DNA from: Hyperoodon ampullatus
Lineage: Eukaryota > Chordata > Mammalia > Artiodactyla > Ziphiidae
Direction of reading: 5' to 3'
DNA: 64,000 bases
Assembly: GCA_949752795.1 (NCBI GenBank)
Contig: OX457057.1
Span: 102,761,513 to 102,825,512, forward strand
Shown here: positions 13,001 to 25,238 of the stretch, piece after piece
Numbering within the stretch: position 1 is the first letter of the stretch
How the letters are laid out: the number at the start of each line of letters is the position of its first letter
Notes under the pieces: generated by a model
The model's database searches: none
What the model was told of the DNA's origin: nothing
Seen by the model: the letters and a program-made list of their open reading frames with translations, nothing else
Translations under genes and position numbers: made by a program

Positions 13001-16000
13001 GAACATTATCCATCCTACACTCCAGCCACATAGGAATTCACTATGATGTGACCCAGCCTACTCTTTTCCATTTTGTACCTCTGTGGGTTCTCATCTATGT
13101 CTCTCTCTATAGATGTTAGGTCCTTAAACAAACCTTATTCACCCTACCTAGAATATGCTAGGAACAAGACAGAATTCTCGGTTAGTGTTTGTTGGATAAG
13201 AGGATAAAGAGAGAGCAAACTAAGTCTGAAGTTCTGGGCTGGCTGTCTACTGTTGCCTGTCTCTGCTTAGAGATACATCCCAACAAGCATCCAAGAAGCC
13301 ACCAGAGGGCTGGGCTCTCCCAAGTCAGGTAGATGAGGGTATGGCTGCACACCGTGGGGAAAGCCTTCTGGGAGTGTGGAATCTAGGAGAGAGGGGTGCT
13401 CCTGCGGAGGCTGGGGTACAGTGGACAGAGGCACTGGGCTGTGAGGAGGACAGACCTGCTCCCCACTGCGAACAAGCTAACTCAGCCCCTTGCCCTTCTG
13501 AAATAAGAGCTCCCCAAGAAAATTCACTTATTTGTACCATATTCCATTCTTAGGCTATCAGAATTCCAGAGCTCACAGCAAACACCCTGAAACTGCCCCA
13601 GGGGTTCTGATTCCTGAGGCCTCTCCCCAGCAAACCTTCATGTGCATGTGTGGCCACAGGACTCGGTTCAATGCCAAATGAACACTGCTGGTTGGAGCTG
13701 ATGGGAAAATCAGAAGAAATTCTACACGTGGCAAATTTCTTGGGCCTGCTGATTTCAGTTCCAAATCTGGTTGTAATACTCTGCACACCACAAGGCCACC
13801 TGTAGCTTCCAAGCATACCTTATCGTTTTTTTTTTTTTTTTTTTGATCTGGCCCTCAAAACATAGTTGTTGAATGAATACATTAATTGGCAGTCACATTT
13901 TAATTCCAAGATGGGTTCTGTAGAGCCCTCTCGCTCCCGCGGCAGCTTTGTGACAAGTGTATGACCTATTTCCCAATCCCCTATGCTTTCTGAGTCCTAT
14001 TTCCCTTGATTTGAAAAAGAGAAAACACTTTGATATTGCATTTTTAGCATTAGTAGCTGGGCCTTGCAATGCCAGTCATCTCCAGGTGACATGTTACCAC
14101 CAATTTCCTGACAATTCCATCACTTGTCTCTGGTTTCCAGTCCTTCTTTTGAAGCTAGAAGCATCATTTCAGTTAACACAGAAAGGAGACAGTGGCATCC
14201 TAAAAGCCTTGTCTGCATCAACTCATTTTTAAATGGCTCCCTTTTTAAGGACTGGATAGTGACATGCTCATCAATTTCAGTGGCTTTTTGGCTGCAGATG
14301 ATTTTACATACCTGCCTAATGACCATTTATCATCTGAAAGTATTTTTCTCTGCCTCTGTGCAACTTTCCCTCCCTCCCAGCTTGCCCTGGACACACATAA
14401 TTATATACGTATTTAGAATATTGGATGGCACTTAGTTTATGGGGAAGGTAAGGACTAGGGTCCTCGCTAAATAACAGCAGCTGTTAGTTATTGAGTGCTG
14501 TTCTAGGAGCTTAACATACATTAGTCATGGAGTCATTCAACACAGTAACCACCACCATTCCCAGTGCCTCAGCTGCTCTATGCAGCATCTGTCCTTTGCC
14601 CTAGACAGGCATTATCTCAGGAACCTGCCACCTGGAAGCCTCAGTGCTACCAGTTGGTGTCTCGCCCTGACTACCTGGCATCTAAACCACTCTTTTATCT
14701 TCCCCTCTCTTACTCTCCCACATCATTGTGCCTCCCGCAGGCTGACTCCTTCCTCAGCCTGCCCTCACTGCTGTAATAACAGCTGACATTTATTGAGGGC
14801 TCATGACACAACAGGTACTGCGCTCAAGCAGGTTCATAGGTTAAATCATCTCATACGTCAACCCTATGAGGTATGTAGAAATGGTATTCCTATTTCACAG
14901 ATTAGGAATCTGAGACACGGAGAAGTAATTTATGGAAGATTGCACGGCTAGTGAGGGGGGAAACTGGAACTGAACCCGGGGTTCTATTCCAAAGTGCACA
15001 CCCTCACTCCTATGCTGCACTTTCAGAAGGAACTCAGAAGAAGCGTGATTTTCTTAGCTAGAAATCTGTGAATTTTGCAATTTACAAATGGCAGGAGGGT
15101 TCTTTTCCTTCTTCCTTGAGAAAAGTGCCCGAAGGATCTATCATGGATGATTTCTGGGTTTTCCCTTCAAAGCACATTTGTGGGAGCTAGAAATCCAGGC
15201 CTGCCAACTGTGCCTTTAGGTAAGTCCTCTTATTCCTCAGTTTTGTTATGTGTAATATGGCAATAATTATCTATTAAGTTCTTGTAAAAATGCTTTGGAG
15301 AAATTGTCTCAACAATGTAAGCTATGGCACGTGTCTGTTCTGCAACTATTATGAATCTCGGGTACAACTAAAAATTGAGAAGTAAAAAAATATTACCAGA
15401 GTGAGTCAGAGTTTTTAAAAAGTCAAGCCAGCCCCTCAGCACTCAGCACTGGAATGCTTTCCTTACACATAACATCCAGCCACCATCAAAGCCAGGCTCT
15501 GCGGCTCTGGATTCACAGGGAGGGACAGCCACAGACAGCCTGCGATCCCGGAGAGTGGGCGGCTGCAGTCTGTGTGGGCAGCCCCTTCCCTTTCATGGAG
15601 AAACCCGATGACATCCCCTGTCCTCTGCTCACAGACGTGACTTCATGTGCTCCAGCTTTCTGAGGGCCGAGGGGATCGCTCCTCACTCTGCCTCCTGGAA
15701 AGAAGACCCCTGCGCTGCCAGTACCCCTAAGGGGCAGCCCCAGAGACAAGTTGTAACAGGAAAGCAGAGGGGCACATTGGTGGAACTTGGAAGACACTGG
15801 GGCCTTCTCCCAAGAGTTCACTGAAGGAGACTAATGTGGAAAGGGTCTGGGAAACACCAAGTCACCCAGCCTTTCTTGCTGCCAGCTCCACACTTGCCAG
15901 GCTCTCCTGTCTCCACGATAGCAACCAGTGGACACAACAGCCTGGGTCAGCCTCCAGGTCTCGACCTGAGCTCAGAGGTCCTTGAGAAGAGGCAGCAGGC

Positions 16001-19000
16001 ACAGTCAGTCTGACTGCCCTGGCTCCCTGGCCTCATTTCCAGCTCCCCTCACAGCTGGATCCTCTCCACGCTGGCCCCTGGCTGTGAAGTCACCTCCAGA
16101 TCTTTATTATAAGAAGGGACCTTCTCTCCATCACCAAGGAGAAAGACCCAAGGGTCCCAGAGAGGAAAGCATCCCCCTAGAGGCGGCAGTCATCTGCCCA
16201 GAAGCAGGGAGCTAGACTACGTGACTTCCTGAGGTCCCTCTCAGGGAGAGGTGGTATTTCTTTAAGAGTGCTTCAATGGGCCAAGCCTACTCTCCAGGGC
16301 TCTTTAACAATGGGGTGATAAGAGTTTAATGGGCTGATTGCTCTGGAGCCTATTCTGAAAAGGAAAATACACAGAGCAGTGCACAGTACCCTGTGACATG
16401 AAGTGAGATTTTCCAAAAACTGGGCCTGCTTCTTCTTTAAAGTCCTGTTACCTCACACTGTTTGCTATGCAAGTCCATAAAATGGTATCCTGGTGTACTT
16501 TTCTTCTCATTTTATTGCTAGAGAACTGGTGTCTTTCCTATTTGGAAAATTATTTACTGAGGAAAGAAACATCAATTTCTGTAAACATGTACATTGCTCT
16601 TTCTATTTATATTATAAGAAGTATTTAAAGTGGAGAAAAGGTTCCTGACTTCACAAGGACTTTTTCTTGTTGGCACTCTCCAGAGAGACAGCACAGGGAA
16701 ACAAACCGAACAAACACAGGCCTGGGCCTTGGCAGACCTGGGGTGTGGGCTGAACCCCACCCTGAAGGGCTGGAAAACCACGGCTGACTGTCAGCACCCC
16801 TCCTCCTCTGCTTCAACCCCTGGTCCTCAGTTTCCTTATTCTGTCTAGTGCTAAGACTCTATGATAATCCACTTCTCTGGATCTCAAGCACTGACCGTGA
16901 GCATTCTCACCACCAGCCACTCACGGGTGACTTAGAGAGGGGAGGAAGAAGAGCCAAGGGTGGGCAGACCCACGCCACGTCCCAGGCCGCCAAGAACAAG
17001 CAGGAAGGATTCAGGCCCTGCTGTGAGGGCTGTTGTTTTCCCCACCCAGAGTTCACTTCCTTTTCTTTTCTATTAGACAAAGAACCTCCTCCACTCTCAG
17101 TCCATGTGGTCCTTGAGGGCTGACTCGCCTCAGCTCCAAGGCAGGTGTGAAGCCCAGGCTTCAGCCAACAAGCCCGTCCCAAGCAGCTGGCCACGATGAC
17201 TGGTGTGGGAACGGGCACTGGACCCAAGATTGCCAGTGACAGTGAGACCCAGGACTTTGGTTGGATCAGCTGGAATGAAAGGAGAGTGTACTGTTGCTGA
17301 GGTTACCCGGGAGATGGCGCCTGGAGCTGTGGGTGGACGTCTAGGGGGAGCCTGCCCCAAACTGGAGCCACAGGAAAGAGGAGCTAAGAGGTGGCTACAG
17401 ACTGGATTCCAATCACATCACTTGTGTCCCTGAGATGAGAACTAATCCTGACTTTTCAGTTATGTGAGTCAAGAAATTTCTGTTTTGCTCAAGACAGTTT
17501 GAGTCAAGTTTCTGTGATTTGCAATTAAAAGAGTCCTGACCGATATGTCCATGAATATATGACATTTCTTGCATCTTGGGCTGTTCATGTTGCTTTAGTT
17601 TAGATTAGGAAATAGGATCAGGAATGTCTGTATAGAACTAGTTTGTTCTCCTATTTAATGCAGGAATCTCCTGTATTGATAAAGGCTCCATTCTGATTTT
17701 TGGTTAAATACCAAGGTATCAGAGGGATCACTTTCACCTGTAGAAGTCTGCTCAGCTTCTTTGATTTATCAAGTCATTAGAAAGCTTTTCTTATGTTGGC
17801 CCCAAATCTACACCTGTGAACTTGCTATCAGTGCTTTGTTTCTGGAGCAACACAGACAGAGGCTGCCCCCCAGACTGGCTTCCATCTTTCCTTCCACATA
17901 CCCACCCCTCTCTCTAACGGAGCAGGTCCCTTACCTCAGGTTTCCATCTGAAAACCGTGAGTTGTGACTTCTAGGCTTGACTCTATCATTGATATCTTTT
18001 TTGTGTTGATTCCTTCTGTCCCTGAGTTTAACGATGTTTAATAATAATATTTAATAGTGCTTAATAAAGCTTCTTGTCTTTCTGTCCTTTTCTTCACAAT
18101 TCCTACTGCAACCACCATGGGTTATGCCCTTATTTCTTCAGGCCTGTGACTATATCAATAAGCTAGCACGGCCTTTTTCCGTCCTCCCCTCTCATTCCAG
18201 AATAATCTCTTTAAAGTGCAGTGTAGGTCGTACCCTCCCCCAAACCCTAAATTATCCTTCTATTGTTTACTAAATTAACTAGCCCTGACATTCAAGGCCC
18301 TCTATGCTTGTCCTCCGTTCCTCCCCAACTTTTCTAATCTTAATTCCTACCATGCCCATATCCTTTACATTCTGGTAAGAGTCCTCTGCCCAGCCTAGGC
18401 TTGCTACTCACTATCCTATAGACACGCTTTGTGCCCCAAACCTCTGCAGTCCCTATTCTTCCTTTTCTCTATTGATTATGGATGGTCTTTCAAACCTAAC
18501 TCAAATCCTTCTTGCCTCACCAGTTTAGAATGACCCCTGATGCACCAACTGCAAATACCACTAAGTCAGCACTTGGTTACACACTGGTTTCTCATCCCCT
18601 ACTTATCACATGGTCTCAGAATTGGAGGCTACGTCAGCCTCCCACTCCTCACCCCTTTCCCACAGTTGGAGGGAGACGGCTCCTACCCCTCCCACACTGA
18701 GGCCTCTCTCCGTGGCAGCCCTCCCTCCGCCCCGCCCTCCTCTCCCCAGCCCCCTCCTCTCCCCCTTCTCTCTCCCTTCTGCAGTCCCTAGTCATGGAGG
18801 GACTGAGATGGACCCCTCCACATCTTGAGATGTCTCTCTTCATTTTGAATTATGTGTCTCTCCTAGACAATTTAAAATACAAGATCACAAATACACAAAA
18901 CCAGACCCTGACTGGGCAGGGGTCCCCTGTCACCCCAGATGGATGAGTGAATAACTGACTTTGTGGTGTACCCACTTCACTCAGGGGGGCAAAGGGCCTT

Positions 19001-22000
19001 TTCCAACTCTTTGGAAATGAATTGTGGTTACATGTTGGGCTTCTTTTCTTGAAGTGGCTGAAAGAAGCACAACAGTTCAGTCCCACCTGGTCTTCCTTGG
19101 TTTTAGAAGCAGAGGGATGAACCATGTGTGGGGTGGGCAGGGTAGGGGTGGTAGGGCCCTCTCCTCTCCGCCTGGACCACACATCCCTACCCCAGGGCCA
19201 GGTGGGCATCTGGGGCTCAGGTTTGCCTTCTTTCTCTCCCTCCATCCCCCGTCCCAGAAGTCCAGGTGCAGGCTCCACTCGAAGCCGGGGAAGCCCCAGC
19301 TAAGGCGGAGGAGCGCTGAAGTCACTCACCCATGTAGAAGTACTCTGGGGAACTGTCCTCCGATGAGAAATCCTTCATGGTGCCTCCAAACCGAAACCAC
19401 AGTCCAAAAGCAATGACAGCCGACCCTGCCAGCTGAAAGGTAAACAACCTGCATTTACAAGGGAGGGGAAAGTGTGTGCAGGACCTGGGAGGCCTGAGGC
19501 CACAGAATCTGAGGGCTGGAGGGGGGGCCCTAAGAAACCAGCCCGTCTCCTCTTCACGCTTCTTATAATAGGAGTGGAATGATGTGCTCAAAGCCCCCAG
19601 CCCACCCCAGGTCCCTGATGTGATATTAAAACTGGGGTTTCCTGATTGCAAGCTCAGAGTTTCTCCGATTCTGCCAGGCTGCCCCGTGGTTATGGGGCAT
19701 ACACAGCACAGCCCAGGAGGCGTCTCAAAAAGGGTATTCCCACAACAGTCCCCCGAGAAGGTATTTGGTTCCTGCCCTATTGTCCCCTGCTGGGCACTTG
19801 GGATTTCCTCACCAACACCACAGTGAGAGGTCACCAAGAGCAAGATGAACTCCAAGACTGGGGGAAACCCACTTTTTTAAATGGGAAGAAAACACGCCAA
19901 CCTCAGAACCTGCCCACAACTCCTGAGTGTGCAGTGCCCAGTTAGAAAGCCACTTTAGAGGCGTCTAGAAGCCGTCCTAACCCCCAGGCTGCCACTGTCA
20001 CTGTGCCGCACTGCCTGGGGATGGTTTTGGAGGCAGTGAGGGAAACTGGCTGGGGTTGTTTTGTTTCTTTTTTTCTATTTTTTTTTTTTTTTTTTTGGTT
20101 GCTATTTTGGGTTTCCATGGAAAGCAAGAAAGGAAAAAGTAATTTTCTGAAAAAGCCTGGGCTGTGTGGCTCAGGGAGAGGCTGAGTGGCCGGCGCAGGC
20201 AGCGGCTGGGCAGGCTGGCGGCTGGTAGTCATGGCCCGCTTCCTCCCCGCCACTCTGAGGGCTTTTGTGAGGCTCCGCACCTGAGCTGGAAGCCTTTCCT
20301 TCGCAGGACTGTCACAAAGGCCCGCCAGCAGGCTCCAGCCAGGGTCTCCTCTCTCTCCACAAACACCCATCTCGAATTTCATTGTGTCAATCAACAGATG
20401 GTCACTGGCACCTTCTGGACTCAAGGCACCCCAAGTGAGCAGAGATGTAGAAAGAGCCCCCTGGTTCTGCCAACCCGTCCAGTTAGTGTTGGGCTCCCCT
20501 AACCCATCCCCAGACCAACAGTTTAGAGGCTGCCCCTGCCCCAGCAGGGAAGAGCAGACACACATGCTGGCAAAAGGGAGACAAGCACACAAGTCAGAGA
20601 AGTAGAGGTTTAATAAGGAAAAATGATGTCAAAGTCAGGGTCAGACCAGAGCCCTGTTTATACAAGATCCTTCTGTCTGTGGGCTATTTGTAAAGGGCCG
20701 GGACTATCTGTCTGAATATATATGAGGACTTTATCTTTCTTCACCCTCCATCTCCCCAAGGCCCATTCCCTCCGTGGCCAGCTTCTTCAGAAGAGCAGCA
20801 TGACTGCCGCAGGAGGAATTGGAGGGGCAGGGTTCTACCATCTGGACTCTCTAATGTGGAACAAGTAGAAGTTTCCAGTACTTAGAGGAAAGCATTAATT
20901 GGATAATGTGAGGAACAGCTAAAGGAACTGGGTTCAACTAACTTTCAAAGGTTTTTGCATTTTTTAAAAGGGTGGCAGGGCGTGGAAAAATATTCAGAGA
21001 AGTCATGTTAAAACATTAACAATACTTTTCTTTGAAAGGTAAAATTACAGGTGACTTTTCTCTTTTCACTATACTTTCTAAGTTTTGTGCGTGAAGCATG
21101 TATTACTCTTGTAAGTTTAAAAGTGTGATATGGTAGTTTAACTGATCAGTCCAGAAAAAAATGGGGAGAGTTTTCTTGGGCTGTGCTTTAGTTTGGGAGG
21201 AAATCGGCTTTGAGGTCATTGCTGTTTCTGGTGCAGGGAAGAGGTCATTGTGAGGTCATTGCTGTTTTCTGATGCCCTTGGGAAAGCCCCATCCTCAGAG
21301 TGCTAGGGGCTGCCTGGGACAGATGTGCCAGGCAAAGCCTCACAGGCAGCCCCGCCTACGCCGCCTCCGCAGCAACTCGGTGGAAAGAGTTTCCAAGTAC
21401 AAACCAAAAATCTGTTGACGGAGGCGTCAGGCCAAGGCCTGTAACCACCGAGCAGACTGTGGAGGAGGTGACTGGTCCCAGGGACACCCTATCACGAGGC
21501 CACATTTTTGGCATCTCTGTACACAAGCTCTAATTTATAGCTGTCTGGGATCATCCTCCCAGACGGAATACATTTGTCCAGTTTTGGCACCGATGTGTTT
21601 GATGCATAATGGAAAATTAAAAGAGAGGCTGCAATTTAAAGCCAAGGGGCAAAATGAGAAAAACTCTGCGCCTGCTCGTCCACACCCCCCAACCCCAAAC
21701 CTAGGCTTTCCTCCTGGGTCAAGGAAACTGTGGTGTGGCTGAATGTCGTCACTGCGGAGGGAATCCTCCCAGCACGCCGCTGGATCAGGAAAACTGTGGG
21801 CGCGGGCCAGGTCAAGCCCGAGGCTGCGCCTCATGACAGCCATCACCGATTTGGAAAGTGGCATCAACAGAGACAATGAAGCCCTTTGGTCCTTTGTAAC
21901 TCACTGTTCTTTCAAGACTTTTGAAATACTCTGTGTTCACTGGACTTTGGTTGCTCTATCACACACCTGAAATTGCTTGAAAAAAATTCACAGCAAGTCC

Positions 22001-25000
22001 AGTCCAGTCAGGGGCAAAGTGAGCAAGTCTGGTGTCAGTAAGGCCCATTGCTCTGTGTGTCCCATACCCGGGAGGAGAAGTCTCACTGAGTAGCCTCTAG
22101 TGCTAAATTTTAACCCTACTAGACCAACCCCCCAACCCCACCCCATGCCCCCATTCTCAGCCCCTCCTTTGCATTCAGATACAACACTGTACCTCTGGTT
22201 GAACCTCAACACTGCAGCCAACATGAGAACACATAAGGATGGAGAGGCTGCCCCTTCATGTTGCTTTCCTTCTCGTGCCCCTGCCCGTCCTCATCTGCTT
22301 TCCTTCCTCCCTGTCTTTCACGGAGGAGGTAACTATGGTCCTGACTGGGTACCGTGTTAAGCATTAGGGAAGCAACGATGAAAAAGACATGAAAAGTCTG
22401 ACATGGAAGATAATCCCGTAAACTAATAAATGCCACAGGATGCAGGAAGTGTGCTCCACGGATCTGCTTCACTGCCCAGGGATGAGAGCAAAGCGTGATG
22501 ACCAGTGTGCAGCAGAAGGTGTTCCATTTTGACCTATAGCTTGCAGAATGAGTTAGAAGTGTCGGAGCAGGGAGGGACTGGAGGGAGGAGTGAATGCCAG
22601 GCAGAGGGAACAGTGTGGGTAAGGGCTGCGCTTCCTTTCGTGGAACACTGTGCCGGGGAGAGAGAGGAATCTGGGGAAGGTCAGAGTCTGGGGCTTGAAA
22701 CAGGAGTTAGGGCACATGGCTCACAGCTTGTACTAAGCTTGCTACCATTGTGGAAAGTCAGTGGCAGGGCCTTGAGGAGAGGGGAGGTGGGAGCCCTCAT
22801 TCTGAAGGGGACAACCAGCAGCATGAGTGCTGCCTGATGCCAGACACGATGAGAAGCCAAAGGTAACGACCTGAGTGGTTGAAGGCCAGAGGGGGGATGT
22901 TAGGGGCTGGACACGGTGATCGGCGAGGCCCATGATGGATCCACTCTACCAACCAGAGAACTTTGCTGAGGGCTACTTTGCATCCGCGACTAGCACCAAT
23001 CCCCATGCCTTTGGAACAATTACCATTAGAAATACTGTTTTTCCAGGGACGGACTTTTTCATACAACAGCATGAGTAGGGCTTTGATGCTAATCATTTAA
23101 TAAACATTTGTTGAGCATCTGTCGTGAGCCAGGAGGCAAGGATTCGTAGATAAGGAAGATCCAGTTCCTTCTCCAAAGGATCTCAGGGGCTAGTGGAGAA
23201 ACTGATCCTGCCTCTGTGGCCCAAGAGGGACTCTAACAATGCAGGTCAGAGAACCAGCCCCTGAGGAAGACTCCAGAGGTCATCATTCTTTGCATCACCA
23301 TTTCTCTTCTGTGCACCAATTGTGCATTAAGCACTCAGAGAATGTGATGCAACGGGATTTTGAGGGCAAAAGTGTGTACACTATTTAAAAAGAAGAGAGA
23401 CGTAAAATAGAAAAAGAAGATAGAAATGAAAGGAATAGACAATGACATTAGATCGGGGATTACCTGGTACAATTACATTATGCATTTTCATGGACAAGTC
23501 ATTTCAGTAGCTAACCATATTCCAGAAAGTCTGCAGGACAAAGTTGCAAATTGTAAGCATATGTTCATGGAGAAGACTGTATGTGTTCTAAAACTAAAGC
23601 AGCAGAAAAGAGGACTACAGACCCAACTGGAAAACTTTTAAAGCAAAGTGGATGAACAAGAAGTTTCCTTTAAGTAATGCCTATCTGCCAGAAACAAGTC
23701 ATTTAACACGAAGCAAGCTTGTTTTGGATTTCAATTTTATTGTGCTGTATTTATTTCCACTTTCCTGGGATTGCTGATGAAATGTTCTATCTTGAGGACA
23801 TATTCTTTTACTTAAAATAATTTTTTTTTCATGAATCACAAACGTGGTTCTTAGGAAGGCACCAAATTGGAGGGAGGGTAGTGCTGAGATACAAAAATGC
23901 GAAGATCACTCCCCAGGCCTGGGTCCTTCATTCATCTCAGCTCGCCCCCACCTCCACCCCTTGCCTCCAGCAGAAGGCAGCCCACCCTGATCACAAAGAG
24001 CAAATACATGCTACTCTGCTATCTGATGACTAAACCCACCAGAAAGCTCCCTTTCTGGGTAAAAAGCATCACTTAAGGATGTTCTCAAGCAGCTCATGTG
24101 CTTTTCCCTAGATAGGAGACCCAGTTAATTATCCTCAGAAGCTCTAGCCATACAGTCTCAGTTCCTTCTCCCACCTGGGGACCCTGCTCTTGCTATTTCC
24201 TTAGCTTACAAAGTTCTCCTTTGCTCCCCTCCACCTGGCTCTCACCCACTCACAGCTGTCAGCTCTCATGTCACTTCCTCTGCGAAGCCTACCCTAGCCT
24301 AGGTATGTGTCTTCCTCCATGTCTCATATAACCACTTCTGTTTAAATATTTCTGTAATTAAAAAAGAAAAATGAAGTCCTGAGCTATGTGAGGGCAGGGA
24401 CAGGGTTTATATTGCTGTGTCCCAAGCACCTACCCCTCTGCCTTGCACAGCCATCTCCCAACAGACATCTGTTAAATGAATGAATGGAGGGCCTTCACAA
24501 AGGTACAATATAGGCTGTGCTGTTGACTGAATTGTGTTCCCTGCCACAGTTCATGCGTTGAAGCCCTAACCCTCAACGTGATGGCATTTCAAGGTGGGGC
24601 CTTTGGGAGGTGATTAGGATTAGATGAGGTCATGAGGGTGGGGCTCCCAAGATGGGATTCCCTCATAAGAGACACCAGAGAGTGCTTTCTGCCATGTAGG
24701 ACACGGGGAGAAGGCAGCTGTCTGCAAGCCAGGAAGGAAGCTTTCACCAGGAACTGAATTAGCTGATACCTTGATCTTGACTTTCCAGGCTCCAGAACTG
24801 TGAGAAATAAATTCCTGTTGTTTAAGCCACCCAATCTATAGTATTTTTTTTTTTATGGCGACTTGACCTAAGACAGGCTGATAGAAGCGATTGTGAACAA
24901 ACTCCTTCACAGCCCTCCAAGGGAATACTTCCCAAAGTACTGATTTCAAATTCATCTGCACCTGGGAAACACTGTGCAGACACCTCAGATGGCACTGTGT

Positions 25001-25192
25001 GAATACACTATTGAATATACTCAGCAAAACACTTTCCCACAGAAAAACAAAACTAAACTAGAGCAGGTAGTATCGGTTCTGTGTTTTCCAAGCCTGCAGG
25101 GATGTGTGCCACGCATCAGGCATGGACACAAAGAATAAATCTATACATGCCTTTTATAGGCAGGACATATGACTACTTAATGTAGTCATGGC

Positions 25193-25238
<46 letters not shown>

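Larger units (their letters stand above)
10959..19329. other. TSPAN2 intron 2
   Basis: 8.4 kb. MIR relics at 11766-12012, 14470-14565 and 14774-15025, and an L2 relic at 18190-18560. A CT-rich stretch lies at 18650-18790. The segments 12020-14460 and 15300-18180 show no repeat or conserved element I can name, only short MIR- or L2-like phrases (around 12670-12790, 13070-13200 and 15200-15300). Confidence 0.55.
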
